From contig NZ_JABKKE010000006.1 in assembly GCF_013166575.1 (NCBI RefSeq), positions 124,001 to 188,000 of the forward strand: a DNA stretch of 64,000 nucleotides. Direction: 5' to 3'. The notes beneath the pieces were generated by a model. The model had not been told where the DNA came from, ran no database searches, and saw only the letters and a program-made list of their open reading frames with translations. How positions within the stretch are numbered: the stretch's first letter is position 1; each line of letters starts with the position of its first letter. Origin of the DNA: Xylanibacter rodentium (GTDB lineage: Bacteria; Bacteroidota; Bacteroidia; Bacteroidales; Bacteroidaceae). Shown here one piece after another: positions 26,197 to 34,988 of this stretch. The position numbers and the translations under genes are program-made.

Positions 26197-27189
26197 TCAC
26201 AGCCACCCGTTGTCACAATACCACTTGACAGTGAGCGGCACGCCGCGTTCAAGGTCGTACTGCGGCGTGTAGCCCAGTTCCTCGCGTGCCGGAGCTATGT
26301 CACAACGCCAGTTGCGCTGCCGCATGATGTTGTACTTGTCATTGTTCAAGGCCGACACCTTGCCGGTAATCCTGCCGACATACTCCCCAAAGAATGTCAC
26401 AACGCGCAACACCCATATCGGAGCCTTTATGCGCAGGAGCCAGGGCCGCCCCAACTCACGGTGAATCAAGTCGCTGAACGTGCGCGACGAATACACCTTG
26501 CCGTCGCTAAGGAAATATTTGCGCCCCGACTTGCCGCGCTCGATGGCAAGAAACACCGCCTGCACAACGTCGAGCACATAGACAAACGTCAGGTCCTGAG
26601 GCTTGTAGCCGACTGAGAAATCGGTATGTCCCTTGATGCTCTTCGCCATCATGAAGTAGTCGCACTCGCGCGGACCGTACACGCCCGTGGGGCGCAGCGT
26701 GACACACGGGAAGTCTTCCAGCGTGTCAAGAAAGCGCTCACTATCCAGCTTGCTCTGCCCGTATGCAGTGTTGGGCCGCGGCATGTCGCTCTCCTTAATC
26801 TCCGAATACGGCCGCTGCTCGCGCACCGGACCGTATACACTGAGGCTGCTCACATAGACAAACCGCTTCAGCGGCATCTGCAATTGCTGCAATGCACGCA
26901 CCAGATTGCGTGTGCCATCGGTGTTGACCTTGAAAAAGTCTTCCTTGTGCAGACACTTGGTAGCGCCTGCGGCATGCACCACGACATCGAAACACAGTCC
27001 TGTCATCTGCTCCACCAGCCGCGTCTGGCTGCTCAGGTCCAACTCGATGAAATTTATCCGCGAATCCGTAAGATACTTGCGGCTGCTCGTCTTCCGCATT
27101 GCAGCCCACACGTTCATTCCCCGCCTCAATGCTTCCTCTACGATAAAACTGCCGATGAAGCCGCTTGCACCTGTTATAAGAATATCCAT
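26197..27189 (-). CDS. NAD-dependent epimerase/dehydratase
   Basis: A 330-residue short-chain-type protein of the extended SDR (epimerase) family. The Rossmann motif is ITGASGFIGSF at the N-terminus, HAAGATK marks the end of the third strand, and the catalytic YGQSKLDSE contains Y and K four apart. Likely substrates are nucleotide sugars or a hydroxysteroid/flavonoid-like ketone; none can be chosen. The open frame runs 95 codons further upstream to 27474, but that part lies partly in repeat copy B and reads as a repeat-derived peptide, so the start at MDILITGASG is used. Confidence 0.87.
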   Translation of the reverse strand: MDILITGASGFIGSFIVEEALRRGMNVWAAMRKTSSRKYLTDSRINFIELDLSSQTRLVEQMTGLCFDVVVHAAGATKCLHKEDFFKVNTDGTRNLVRALQQLQMPLKRFVYVSSLSVYGPVREQRPYSEIKESDMPRPNTAYGQSKLDSERFLDTLEDFPCVTLRPTGVYGPRECDYFMMAKSIKGHTDFSVGYKPQDLTFVYVLDVVQAVFLAIERGKSGRKYFLSDGKVYSSRTFSDLIHRELGRPWLLRIKAPIWVLRVVTFFGEYVGRITGKVSALNNDKYNIMRQRNWRCDIAPAREELGYTPQYDLERGVPLTVKWYCDNGWL

Positions 27190-27329
27190 TAAAGTCTTTA
27201 TTTTGACTGCAAATATAGTAAAAAATAGTGAAATCCCTACACAGTAGTAATAAAGATTTGGTAAAGACAGTTCTCGCGAAGTCCATAATTTTGTCTGAAA
27301 GCACGTATCCCGGCCATGCCCCATGTTGT

Positions 27330-27664
27330 GATTATTCTGAAAAAAACTCATTTTCTTTTTCTCAAACCAGAAAAGCAGAGAGGCCCTCTCTGCTTCTTTT
27401 ACACGCGTTTCTGGCATGATTTTCTTGCCGTAAGGGCCTCCCGACACTCCCGCAACGGCCATTTCGCATTGCAAGGAGGCCGGTTTCGCAATGCAACGGC
27501 GGCCTTATTGCAAGGCGAAACCGGCCTCTCTGCTTTCTTTACAAAGCCCCTTTGTCGTAACATGCTGACAATCAGCGCATCCCATTTTACAAAAAACGAG
27601 CCGTTTTCGGAGCCTTGTCGGAAAATTGCGTCGCAGACGCCGCTTAACATATGTTAAAGTAAAC
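27330..27664. repeat. Dispersed intergenic repeat, copy B
   Basis: It matches copy A (14326-14662) along its length: ATTATTCTGAAAAAA, two GGCCTCTCTGCTTTCTTTAC-type blocks, a GC-rich block with GCATTGCAAGGAGGCC inverted repeats, CTGACAATCAGCG, and the end CTTAACATATGTTAAAGTAAAC. It lies between the divergent epimerase and RNase R genes. 27665-27924 holds no further feature beyond a probable rnr promoter (TACTTTG near 27870). Confidence 0.8.
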
Positions 27665-27924
27665 AATATTCATACTTACCGTTGTCACATCCGGCATCGG
27701 CCGGACATCGGCAACAGTAGGTACATACAGACCGAAGCGGAACGAAGCACGACGACACAAGCCGCCTGCCGCAGCGCCGCACAAGCCGGACACCGGTGAA
27801 GTACGGACGTTTTCATTAATTTAAAATAAATTATCACCCGAAATATCGTGAAATAGGGAATTATTTTGTTACTTTGCAATAGCAGGATGAGAGTTCATCC
27901 GTCACTAAAAAGACACGAACCATT

Positions 27925-30120
27925 ATGGGAAAGAAAAAAGGTGGAAAAAGAATGTCCAAGAAGCAGATGACCGAGGCTCTGCAGACACTGTTCGGAGAGA
28001 ATCCGAACGAGACATACAATTTCAAGTATATATTCAAGGCGCTCAAGCTCGACACCCATCCGCTGAAGATGCTGGCCATCGACACGATGGAAGAGATGGC
28101 ATGGGACGACTATCTGACAAAGGTGAGCGACAACTCATACCGTCTGAACACCAAGACACAGGTGCAGGAAGGACGCTTCCGACGCAAACCCAACGGCAAG
28201 AACAGTTTTGTTCCCGACGACGGCAGCCTGCCGATATTCGTGGCCGAGCGCAACTCGATGTCGGCACTCGACGGCGACCGCGTACAGGTGACGTTCATGG
28301 CACGACGCCAACGCCATATCAAGGAGGCCATCGTAACGGCCATTCTGGAACGTGCCCGCGACACATTCGTGGGACGTCTTCGCGTGGAAAAGGACTTCGC
28401 GCTGCTCATCACGCCCGATAACATCCTGGCCCACGACATCATCATCCCGAAGAAAAAACTGAAAGGAGGCAAGAACGACGAGAAAGCCGTGGTAAAAGTG
28501 ATACAGTGGCCCGACGCCAACCACCGCAACATGATAGGCGAAGTGGTCGACGTGCTCGGCAAGCAGGGAGAGAACGACGTGGAGATGCACGCCATATTGG
28601 CACAATACGGTCTGCCATACAAATATCCCAAGGCCGTGGAAGACGCGGCAAACAAGATTTCCGCCGACATCACTGAAGACGACATCGCAGGCCGCGAAGA
28701 CTTCCGGAACGTGTTCACGTGCACCATCGACCCGCACGACGCCAAGGACTTCGACGACGCCCTGTCAGTAAGACGGACGGACAACGGCAGGCTATGGGAA
28801 GTGGGAGTGCACATAGCCGACGTATCCCACTATGTCACCGAAGGCTCCGTCATAGACAAGGAGGCCCTGAAACGCGCCACGAGCGTATATCTCGTAGACC
28901 GCACCATACCGATGCTGCCCGAGCGCCTCTGCAACTTCATCTGCTCGCTGCGCCCCGACGAGGACAAGCTGGCCTACAGCGTGATATTCGAAATGGACGA
29001 TGAGGCGGACATCAAACGATGGCGGCTGGTACATACGGTGATAAGGAGCGACCGCCGCTTCGCTTACGAGGAGGTACAGGAGACACTGGAACGCAACGGA
29101 GTGAAAGACGGAACAGGCCAGCCCGCGCCACCCGCCGGACCCGAAGGCTACAGCGGTGAATATGCCGCCGAGCTGATAACACTGGACCGTCTGGCAAAGA
29201 AGCTCCGCGAGGCACGGTTCAAGAACGGCGCCGTGAAGTTCGACCGTGAGGAACTGCGCTTCGACATCGACGACAAAGGAAAGCCCACGCGCTGTTACTT
29301 CAAGAAGTCGAAGGACGCCAACAAGCTGATCGAAGAGTTCATGTTGCTGGCCAACCGCACTGTGGCCGAGAGCATCGGCAAGGTGAAGAAAGGCACGAAA
29401 GCCAAGACACTGCCCTACCGGATACACGACATGCCGGACCCGACAAAGCTCGAAAACCTGCGCACGTTTGTGATAAAATTCGGATACAAGATGAAGTCTA
29501 CGGGAACGAAAGGCGCCATATCGAGGAGTCTGAACACTCTGATGAACGAATGCGCCGGAAAGAAAGAGCAGAAACTCATAGAGACAGTGGCCCTGAGGGC
29601 AATGATGAAGGCCAAATACAGCGTGCACAACATCGGACACTACGGTCTGGCATTCGACTACTACACTCACTTCACCTCGCCCATACGACGCTATCCCGAC
29701 ACCATGGTCCACCGTCTGCTCACGAAGTATCAGCAAGGCGGGCGCTCAGCCAACAAACAGCACTATGAGGAACTGTGCGAACACAGCAGCGACATGGAAC
29801 TGGTGGCACAGAATGCAGAGCGCGACTCGATAAAGTATAAGATGGTGGAGTTCATGGCCGACAAGGTGGGCGAGGTCTACGACGCGCACATCAGCGGCAT
29901 ACAGAGCTACGGCATATACTGCGAGATAGACGAGAACCACTGCGAAGGCATGGTGCCCATGCGCGACCTTGACGACGACTACTACGACTTCGACGAGAAG
30001 AACTATTGCCTCGTGGGCCGGCGGCACCACCATCAGTATCAGCTCGGCGACGCCGTACGCATACGAGTGGCCAAGGCCAACATCGAGAAAAAGCAGCTCG
30101 ACTTTACCATTGAAAGTTAA
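27925..30120 (+). CDS. rnr: Ribonuclease R
   Basis: A 731-residue 3'-5' exoribonuclease of the RNB family that degrades structured RNA and helps rRNA and tmRNA quality control. It has an N-terminal winged-helix-like region, two cold-shock OB domains (about 80-250), the RNB core with TIDPHDAKDFDDAL (D269, D277, D278) and the second catalytic block HFTSPIRRYPD, and a C-terminal S1 domain (VGEVYDAHISGIQSYGIY). The stop codon adjoins a large heptamer-repeat array. Confidence 0.95.
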   Translation: MGKKKGGKRMSKKQMTEALQTLFGENPNETYNFKYIFKALKLDTHPLKMLAIDTMEEMAWDDYLTKVSDNSYRLNTKTQVQEGRFRRKPNGKNSFVPDDGSLPIFVAERNSMSALDGDRVQVTFMARRQRHIKEAIVTAILERARDTFVGRLRVEKDFALLITPDNILAHDIIIPKKKLKGGKNDEKAVVKVIQWPDANHRNMIGEVVDVLGKQGENDVEMHAILAQYGLPYKYPKAVEDAANKISADITEDDIAGREDFRNVFTCTIDPHDAKDFDDALSVRRTDNGRLWEVGVHIADVSHYVTEGSVIDKEALKRATSVYLVDRTIPMLPERLCNFICSLRPDEDKLAYSVIFEMDDEADIKRWRLVHTVIRSDRRFAYEEVQETLERNGVKDGTGQPAPPAGPEGYSGEYAAELITLDRLAKKLREARFKNGAVKFDREELRFDIDDKGKPTRCYFKKSKDANKLIEEFMLLANRTVAESIGKVKKGTKAKTLPYRIHDMPDPTKLENLRTFVIKFGYKMKSTGTKGAISRSLNTLMNECAGKKEQKLIETVALRAMMKAKYSVHNIGHYGLAFDYYTHFTSPIRRYPDTMVHRLLTKYQQGGRSANKQHYEELCEHSSDMELVAQNAERDSIKYKMVEFMADKVGEVYDAHISGIQSYGIYCEIDENHCEGMVPMRDLDDDYYDFDEKNYCLVGRRHHHQYQLGDAVRIRVAKANIEKKQLDFTIES

Positions 30121-30484
30121 GAATTTAGAGTTTAGAGTGAATAGGTATGATTACCTTTTGTAAGTTCAGAGTTCAGAGTTTAGAGTGAAGAGGTATGATT
30201 ACCCTTTGTAAGTTCAGAGTTCAGAGTTTGGAGTGAAGAGGTATGATTACCGTCAAGACAAGACCGTGAGCATAATACTAAGGTTCACTTACAAAGAGTA
30301 ATCATACCTCTTCACTCCAAACTCCAAACTCTGAACTTACAAAGGGTAATCATACCTCTTTACTCCAAACTCTGAACTCTGAACTTACAAAGGGTAATCA
30401 TACCTCTTTACTCCAAACTCTGAACTCTAAACTTACAAAAGGTAATAATACCTCTTCACTCTAAACTCTGAACTCTGAACTAAA
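30118..30484. repeat. Heptamer palindrome repeat, locus 3 (largest)
   Basis: The whole space between rnr and the next gene is a repeat array: three direct units of GTAAGTTCAGAGTTCAGAG.. / ..GAAGAGGTATGATTACC, a central spacer near 30250-30290, then four units in the opposite orientation (GGTAATCATACCTC.. / ..CTCTGAACTTACAAAG). It could fold into one very long hairpin or several small ones. It starts at the rnr stop and ends 4 bases before the next ATG, so it also provides that gene's ribosome-binding region. Confidence 0.88.
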
Positions 30485-31135
30485 ATGATAAGATATACCA
30501 AGCGCGAAGAGCAATGGAACACATGGTCACATGCCGCAGGCATACTGATGGGAGTGGCCGTGGGAGTGGTATTCACCATAATATGCTCACGGGGAGACAA
30601 CCCATGGGCACGCGCCGGCGTGGGACTGTATCTGTTCGGGATGATAGCATCCTATGCAGCCTCAACGGCATATCATGCCATGCCACGCCGCAGCCTATGG
30701 AAGGAAAGGCTGCGCCGCTGGGACCATGCCGCCATCTACTGGCACATAGCGGGAAGCTATTCGCCGCTCACCCTCGTCGCCTTGCGCCAACAGGGATATT
30801 GGGGATGGAGTCTGTTCTCATTCGTATGGCTATGCGCCATAGCGGGCACGGCGGTCAGCTTTGTACGTCTCAAGGAACACAGCAACATAGAGACCGTATG
30901 TTTTGTGGGTATGGGGCTTTCGGTGCTTGTGGCTTTCAGACCACTTATCGACAGCGTGAGCACTGCCGCCGTGGCATGGATAGTGGCCGAAGGCGTGTGC
31001 TACATCACAGGAGCACTGTTCTACAGCCTCAACAAGCGGCGGTTCATGCACTCCGTATTCCACTTCTTCGTACTTGCCGGCAGTATATGCCACATCATTG
31101 CCGTCTGGGACGTGCTGCTCGACTATGCCCGATGA
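30485..31135 (+). CDS. Hemolysin III / PAQR-family membrane protein
   Basis: A 216-residue integral membrane protein with seven helices and the family signature residues: E-Q-x-N-x-x-SH near the N-terminus (EEQWNTWSHA), S-x-x-YH in STAYHAM, the D in RRWDHAAIY and the C-terminal H-x-x-x-H (HSVFHFF). PAQR relatives are Zn-dependent amidohydrolase-like proteins; the bacterial branch (YqfA, hemolysin III) affects membrane lipid homeostasis. Its upstream region is composed of the repeat array, so it may depend on rnr transcription. Confidence 0.9.
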   Translation: MIRYTKREEQWNTWSHAAGILMGVAVGVVFTIICSRGDNPWARAGVGLYLFGMIASYAASTAYHAMPRRSLWKERLRRWDHAAIYWHIAGSYSPLTLVALRQQGYWGWSLFSFVWLCAIAGTAVSFVRLKEHSNIETVCFVGMGLSVLVAFRPLIDSVSTAAVAWIVAEGVCYITGALFYSLNKRRFMHSVFHFFVLAGSICHIIAVWDVLLDYAR

Positions 31136-31182
31136 GAGAGTTACCCGGAAACATCAAACAAACTAATCTATAATAGAATCAA

Positions 31183-33687
31183 ATGAAAAGACAGAAATCC
31201 AACATTCTCACGGCCATCGCCGACCGTATGCATTGGTGGGTTGCAACGGTCGTCATGACCAGCCCCGCCACCGTAATGACAGCACAGAACACTATGGCCG
31301 GAGCATCCGGTGACAACAAGACCTACAACCGTCTCACACTGCATTACGACCGCCCTGCCGAATATTTCGAAGAAGCCCTCGTGATAGGCAACGGCACTAT
31401 GGGAGCTATCGTATACGGCGGCACCAAGACAGACCGCATATCGCTCAACGACATCACTCTGTGGACGGGAGAACCCGACCGCGACGTGACCACACCGGGG
31501 GCATTCAAGGCCCTGCCGGAGATTCGGGAACTGCTGGACAATGAGGACTATCGCGAAGCCGAGCGGGCCAACCGCAAGATACAAGGACACTTCAGCGAGA
31601 GTTATCAGCCGCTCGGACAACTCACAATAGACTATACCGACAACACCGCCCGCGACATCACCGCATACCGGCGCAGTCTTGACATCAGCGAGGCCGTGGC
31701 ACGGACACAATATATGAAAGGCGGACATATGCAGACGAGCGAATATTTCGCGTCGGCTCCCGACTCGGTCATCGTCATACGTCTGCAATCGTCCGGAAAA
31801 GGCATACATGCCACACTGCGGTTCACATCACAACTGCCATGCTCGGTGACGGCGACGGACGGCGAGATAACTGCCGACGGATATGCCTCGTACCACGCAC
31901 TGCCGGGATATTACAAGGGTGTGCCGGCCGATGAGCACAATCTGTACGACCCGGAGAGGGGCACGCGGTTCCGCACTCTCGTGAGAGCCATAGCCCGCGA
32001 CACTGACGGAAAGATAAAGAGTTATCCTTCGGGCGACGTGAAGATAGAGGGTTGCCGCGACGTGACCATCATCATAGCCAACGTGACAAGTTTCAACGGA
32101 TTCGACCGCAATCCCGCTACCGAAGGACGCGACTACCGCCGGTTGGTGAAACAACGCATGGCACGTGCGGCACGCAAGACCGACGACGAACTGAAGCACA
32201 CTCATTTATACGATTATCAGCGGTTCTTCGGCCGCGTGAGCCTAGACATCGGGCGCACAGACCCGGCCATCGCTGCCATGACAACAGACAAGCAGCTGCG
32301 CCTGTACACCGAAGAGGGACAGGCCAACCCCGACCTCGAAGCTCTTTACTTCCAGTACGGCCGATATCTTCTGATATCGTGCTCGCGCACTGACGGGGTT
32401 CCGGCCAACCTGCAAGGACTGTGGAACGAGAAACTGCTGCCGCCATGGAGCTGCAACTATACATCGAACATCAATCTGGAGGAAAACTACTGGGCGGCCG
32501 AAACTGCCAACCTGAGCGAGATGCACCGCCCGCTGCTTACTTTCATAAGCAATCTGAAGACTACCGGCGAGACCACAGCACGCGAGTATTACGGCACAGG
32601 ACGCGGATGGTGCCTCGGACACAACACCGACATATGGGCCATGACATGCCCGGTGGGTCTGCGTGTGAGCGATCCGTCGTGGGCCTGCTGGAACATGGGC
32701 GGCGCTTGGGTAAGCACACACATATGGGAACACTACCTGTTCACTATGGACAAAGAATTTCTCGCCCGCAACTATCCGCTGCTGAAGGGTGCCGCAGAAT
32801 TCTGCATGGACTGGCTCACGGAAAAGGACGGGCATCTGCTCACATCACCCGGGACATCACCGGAGAACAGGTACAAGACACCGGACGGATTCTGCGGAGC
32901 CACATCCTACGGCAACACTTCCGATCTGGCCATGACACGCGAGTGTCTGCTCGACGCCCGCGAGGCTGCACGCACCCTCGGTCGCGACAAGAATTTCATC
33001 ACCGAGATTGACCGCACGCTGAAGCGCCTGCTGCCATACCACGTCGGCAGTAACGGCAACCTGCAGGAATGGTTTCACGACTGGGAAGACCAAGACCCGC
33101 AACACCGCCATCAGTCACATCTGTTCGGACTGTATCCCGGACACCATCTGTCACCCGATGCAACGCCCGAACTGGCCCGTGCATGTGCACGCACGCTCGA
33201 AATCAAAGGCGACAATACCACAGGATGGAGCACAGGATGGCGCGTCAATCTGTATGCGCGGCTGCTCGATTCCAAAAACGTATATCATATCTACCGCAAA
33301 CTGCTCAGCTATGTGAGCCCCGACGGTTACAAAGGCAAGGACGCACGACGCGGCGGAGGAACCTATCCAAACTTGCTCGACGCCCACTCGCCGTTTCAGA
33401 TAGACGGCAATTTCGGAGGCTGTGCCGGAGTGATTGAGATGCTTATGCAGTCTACACCCTCTTCAATCACACTGCTGCCCGCCCTACCCGAACAATGGCC
33501 TGACGGCAACGTGAACGGCATTTGTGCCCGCGGCGGATTCGTGGTCAGCATGAAGTGGAGCAAAGGCAGAGTGACGGAACTGACTCTTACATCGCGACAA
33601 GGCGGGAAAACCACCCTGAAATATAACGGCATTAAAAAGAGCGTTAACATGAAAGCAGGCGAGACACGCCGCATTTTACATGAATAA
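31183..33687 (+). CDS. Glycoside hydrolase family 95 (alpha-L-fucosidase-like)
   Basis: An 834-residue exported enzyme of GH95, which removes alpha-1,2-linked fucose (some members act on galactose) by inversion. The family's N-terminal block is LHYDRPAEYFEEALVIGNGTMG, split here over about residues 50-70. The (alpha/alpha)6 core holds LPPWSCNYTSNINLEENYW with the substrate-binding Asn pair, SPGTSPEN, and the acid/base region LLDAHSPFQIDGNFGG. No SusC/SusD pair adjoins it, so the fucoside is probably a host-glycan or plant-glycan side chain handled by products encoded elsewhere. Confidence 0.93.
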   Translation: MKRQKSNILTAIADRMHWWVATVVMTSPATVMTAQNTMAGASGDNKTYNRLTLHYDRPAEYFEEALVIGNGTMGAIVYGGTKTDRISLNDITLWTGEPDRDVTTPGAFKALPEIRELLDNEDYREAERANRKIQGHFSESYQPLGQLTIDYTDNTARDITAYRRSLDISEAVARTQYMKGGHMQTSEYFASAPDSVIVIRLQSSGKGIHATLRFTSQLPCSVTATDGEITADGYASYHALPGYYKGVPADEHNLYDPERGTRFRTLVRAIARDTDGKIKSYPSGDVKIEGCRDVTIIIANVTSFNGFDRNPATEGRDYRRLVKQRMARAARKTDDELKHTHLYDYQRFFGRVSLDIGRTDPAIAAMTTDKQLRLYTEEGQANPDLEALYFQYGRYLLISCSRTDGVPANLQGLWNEKLLPPWSCNYTSNINLEENYWAAETANLSEMHRPLLTFISNLKTTGETTAREYYGTGRGWCLGHNTDIWAMTCPVGLRVSDPSWACWNMGGAWVSTHIWEHYLFTMDKEFLARNYPLLKGAAEFCMDWLTEKDGHLLTSPGTSPENRYKTPDGFCGATSYGNTSDLAMTRECLLDAREAARTLGRDKNFITEIDRTLKRLLPYHVGSNGNLQEWFHDWEDQDPQHRHQSHLFGLYPGHHLSPDATPELARACARTLEIKGDNTTGWSTGWRVNLYARLLDSKNVYHIYRKLLSYVSPDGYKGKDARRGGGTYPNLLDAHSPFQIDGNFGGCAGVIEMLMQSTPSSITLLPALPEQWPDGNVNGICARGGFVVSMKWSKGRVTELTLTSRQGGKTTLKYNGIKKSVNMKAGETRRILHE

Positions 33688-33783
33688 TTTAATAATATGC
33701 ACCGTTTAATTTGTTATAATCCCAACCGAGGCAAACGTTAGTTAAAGTGTGTTTCTTATTTCCCCGTTGTCAGATGAAATGCC

Positions 33784-33791
33784 TATCTTTG
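33784..33791 (+). promoter_or_regulatory. Promoter -7 box for the PepSY-like gene
   Basis: TATCTTTG, full consensus, 44 bases before the ATG at 33835. A GTTAAAGT motif like the end of the dispersed repeat lies about 35 bases further upstream. Confidence 0.6.
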
Positions 33792-33834
33792 CATCATCAA
33801 AAGCATTATTAACAAATAAAAGAAAGGAAGGACT

Positions 33835-34281
33835 ATGAAAAGATTATTCAAAAAAGCCATGATGACAATCGCAGGAGTACTGACGATGTGTCTGCCGGAA
33901 GCGGCAAGCGCCAAGGCCATTATGATAAGCGAGTTTCCGGCAGTGGCACAGAAAATGCTGAAACAGAATTTCTCCGGTCATAAAGTGGCAATGTCAACAA
34001 TGGATTACGACCTGTTTTCAAAAAGCTACGATGTGGTCTTCACAAACGGTGACAAAGTGGAATTCGACAGCGAGGGCAACTGGAAAGAAGTAAAATGCAA
34101 GCAATCGTCCGTGCCGAAAGCACTGATACCCCAAGGTATCAAAGAGTATCTTAAGCACCACTATACCAACGCTATAGTAAAGGAAATCGAACGATATGGC
34201 AACAAGCACGAAGTGAAACTGTCAAACGGTCTGGAAATTACGTTCGACAAGGATTTCCGAGTGATTGACATAGATGATTGA
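33835..34281 (+). CDS. Secreted PepSY-like (BLIP-fold) protein
   Basis: A 148-residue protein with a signal peptide (cleavage near ASAKA) and two tandem PepSY-like beta-alpha units (YDVVFTNGDKVEFDSEGNW and HEVKLSNGLEITFDKDF), the pattern of Bacteroidetes DUF2874 periplasmic proteins with a beta-lactamase-inhibitor-like fold. The role is unknown; such proteins are usually abundant, small and often regulated by two-component systems. It has its own consensus promoter and a purine-rich ribosome site (AGAAAGGAAGG). Confidence 0.72.
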   Translation: MKRLFKKAMMTIAGVLTMCLPEAASAKAIMISEFPAVAQKMLKQNFSGHKVAMSTMDYDLFSKSYDVVFTNGDKVEFDSEGNWKEVKCKQSSVPKALIPQGIKEYLKHHYTNAIVKEIERYGNKHEVKLSNGLEITFDKDFRVIDIDD

Positions 34282-34376
34282 TCTCGGTGTGAAAAAGACA
34301 CATCCATCGGGGCCGCTATCGTAAGACAGAACGAAAGACGAACTCCAACATTAATAATAAAAGGAATCAAAAGAAG

Positions 34377-34805
34377 ATGAAGAAAATGTTAGCAACCATT
34401 TGCGTCGCTACGGCAGCATTGGTATCGTGCACAACAAGTCAAAAAGCGACATCGCTCGACTCGCTCGGCGGAGAATGGAACATCATTAAGGTAGACGGTA
34501 AAGAAATAAAGGCGTCCGACGGCCAGGAGATGCCTTTCATCGGATTCAACATCAACGAGAAGCAAGTGTACGGCTACACGGGATGCAACCGTCTGACAGG
34601 TGCACTCAACGCCGACCCAAACAGCGGTAAGATTGATTTCGGAAATACCGGAAGCACACGAATGATGTGTCACGACATGGAAACGGAAAACCTTGTGCTC
34701 GGAGCCATTGGAAAAGTGAAGACGTATAAGGTGGACAAAAGCGGTAAACTGACACTCTGTGACGAAAGCGGTAAGGCCGTGTTCGAAATGCAGAAGAAAA
34801 AGTAA
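34377..34805 (+). CDS. META-domain lipoprotein
   Basis: A 142-residue lipoprotein (lipobox ALVSC, Cys18) with a META/HslJ domain. GGEWNIIKVDG opens the domain, YGYTGCNRLTGAL is the family core, and TRMMCHDMETE supplies the second conserved Cys, giving the usual C-C pair. HslJ-type proteins help outer-membrane stability and stress tolerance in other bacteria. A terminator hairpin follows 57 bases after the stop. Confidence 0.85.
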   Translation: MKKMLATICVATAALVSCTTSQKATSLDSLGGEWNIIKVDGKEIKASDGQEMPFIGFNINEKQVYGYTGCNRLTGALNADPNSGKIDFGNTGSTRMMCHDMETENLVLGAIGKVKTYKVDKSGKLTLCDESGKAVFEMQKKK

Positions 34806-34861
34806 TCCGGATTTCAACCGGAGCCGATTCTTTCAAATATTGATTTGATACGGCATTCCCA

Positions 34862-34904
34862 AACCGCCATTTCCGTGTTACAGCACGGAGATGGCGGTTG
34901 TTTT
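34862..34904 (+). terminator. Terminator after the META-domain gene
   Basis: A 16-bp near-perfect stem, AACCGCCATTTCCGTG with CACGGAGATGGCGGTT, and a 6-base loop, followed by GTTTT. The same hairpin recurs, slightly altered, at 56876-56914 near the end of the mobile element. Confidence 0.8.
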
Positions 34905-34988
34905 AAAGAAATGACATCGCCATATCTTGCCACCGGCAATTACAGCAGGCTATCTGAATATGGTTCCTGAATATAATATATATACACT

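Noticed and set aside
27190..27474. N-terminal extension of the epimerase to 27474
   Set aside because: It is partly encoded by repeat copy B; a like peptide is read from copy A, where no epimerase exists. The Rossmann motif begins at 27189.
30118..30484. CRISPR-like array after rnr
   Set aside because: The units change orientation in the middle, there are no unique spacers of constant length and no cas genes are present.
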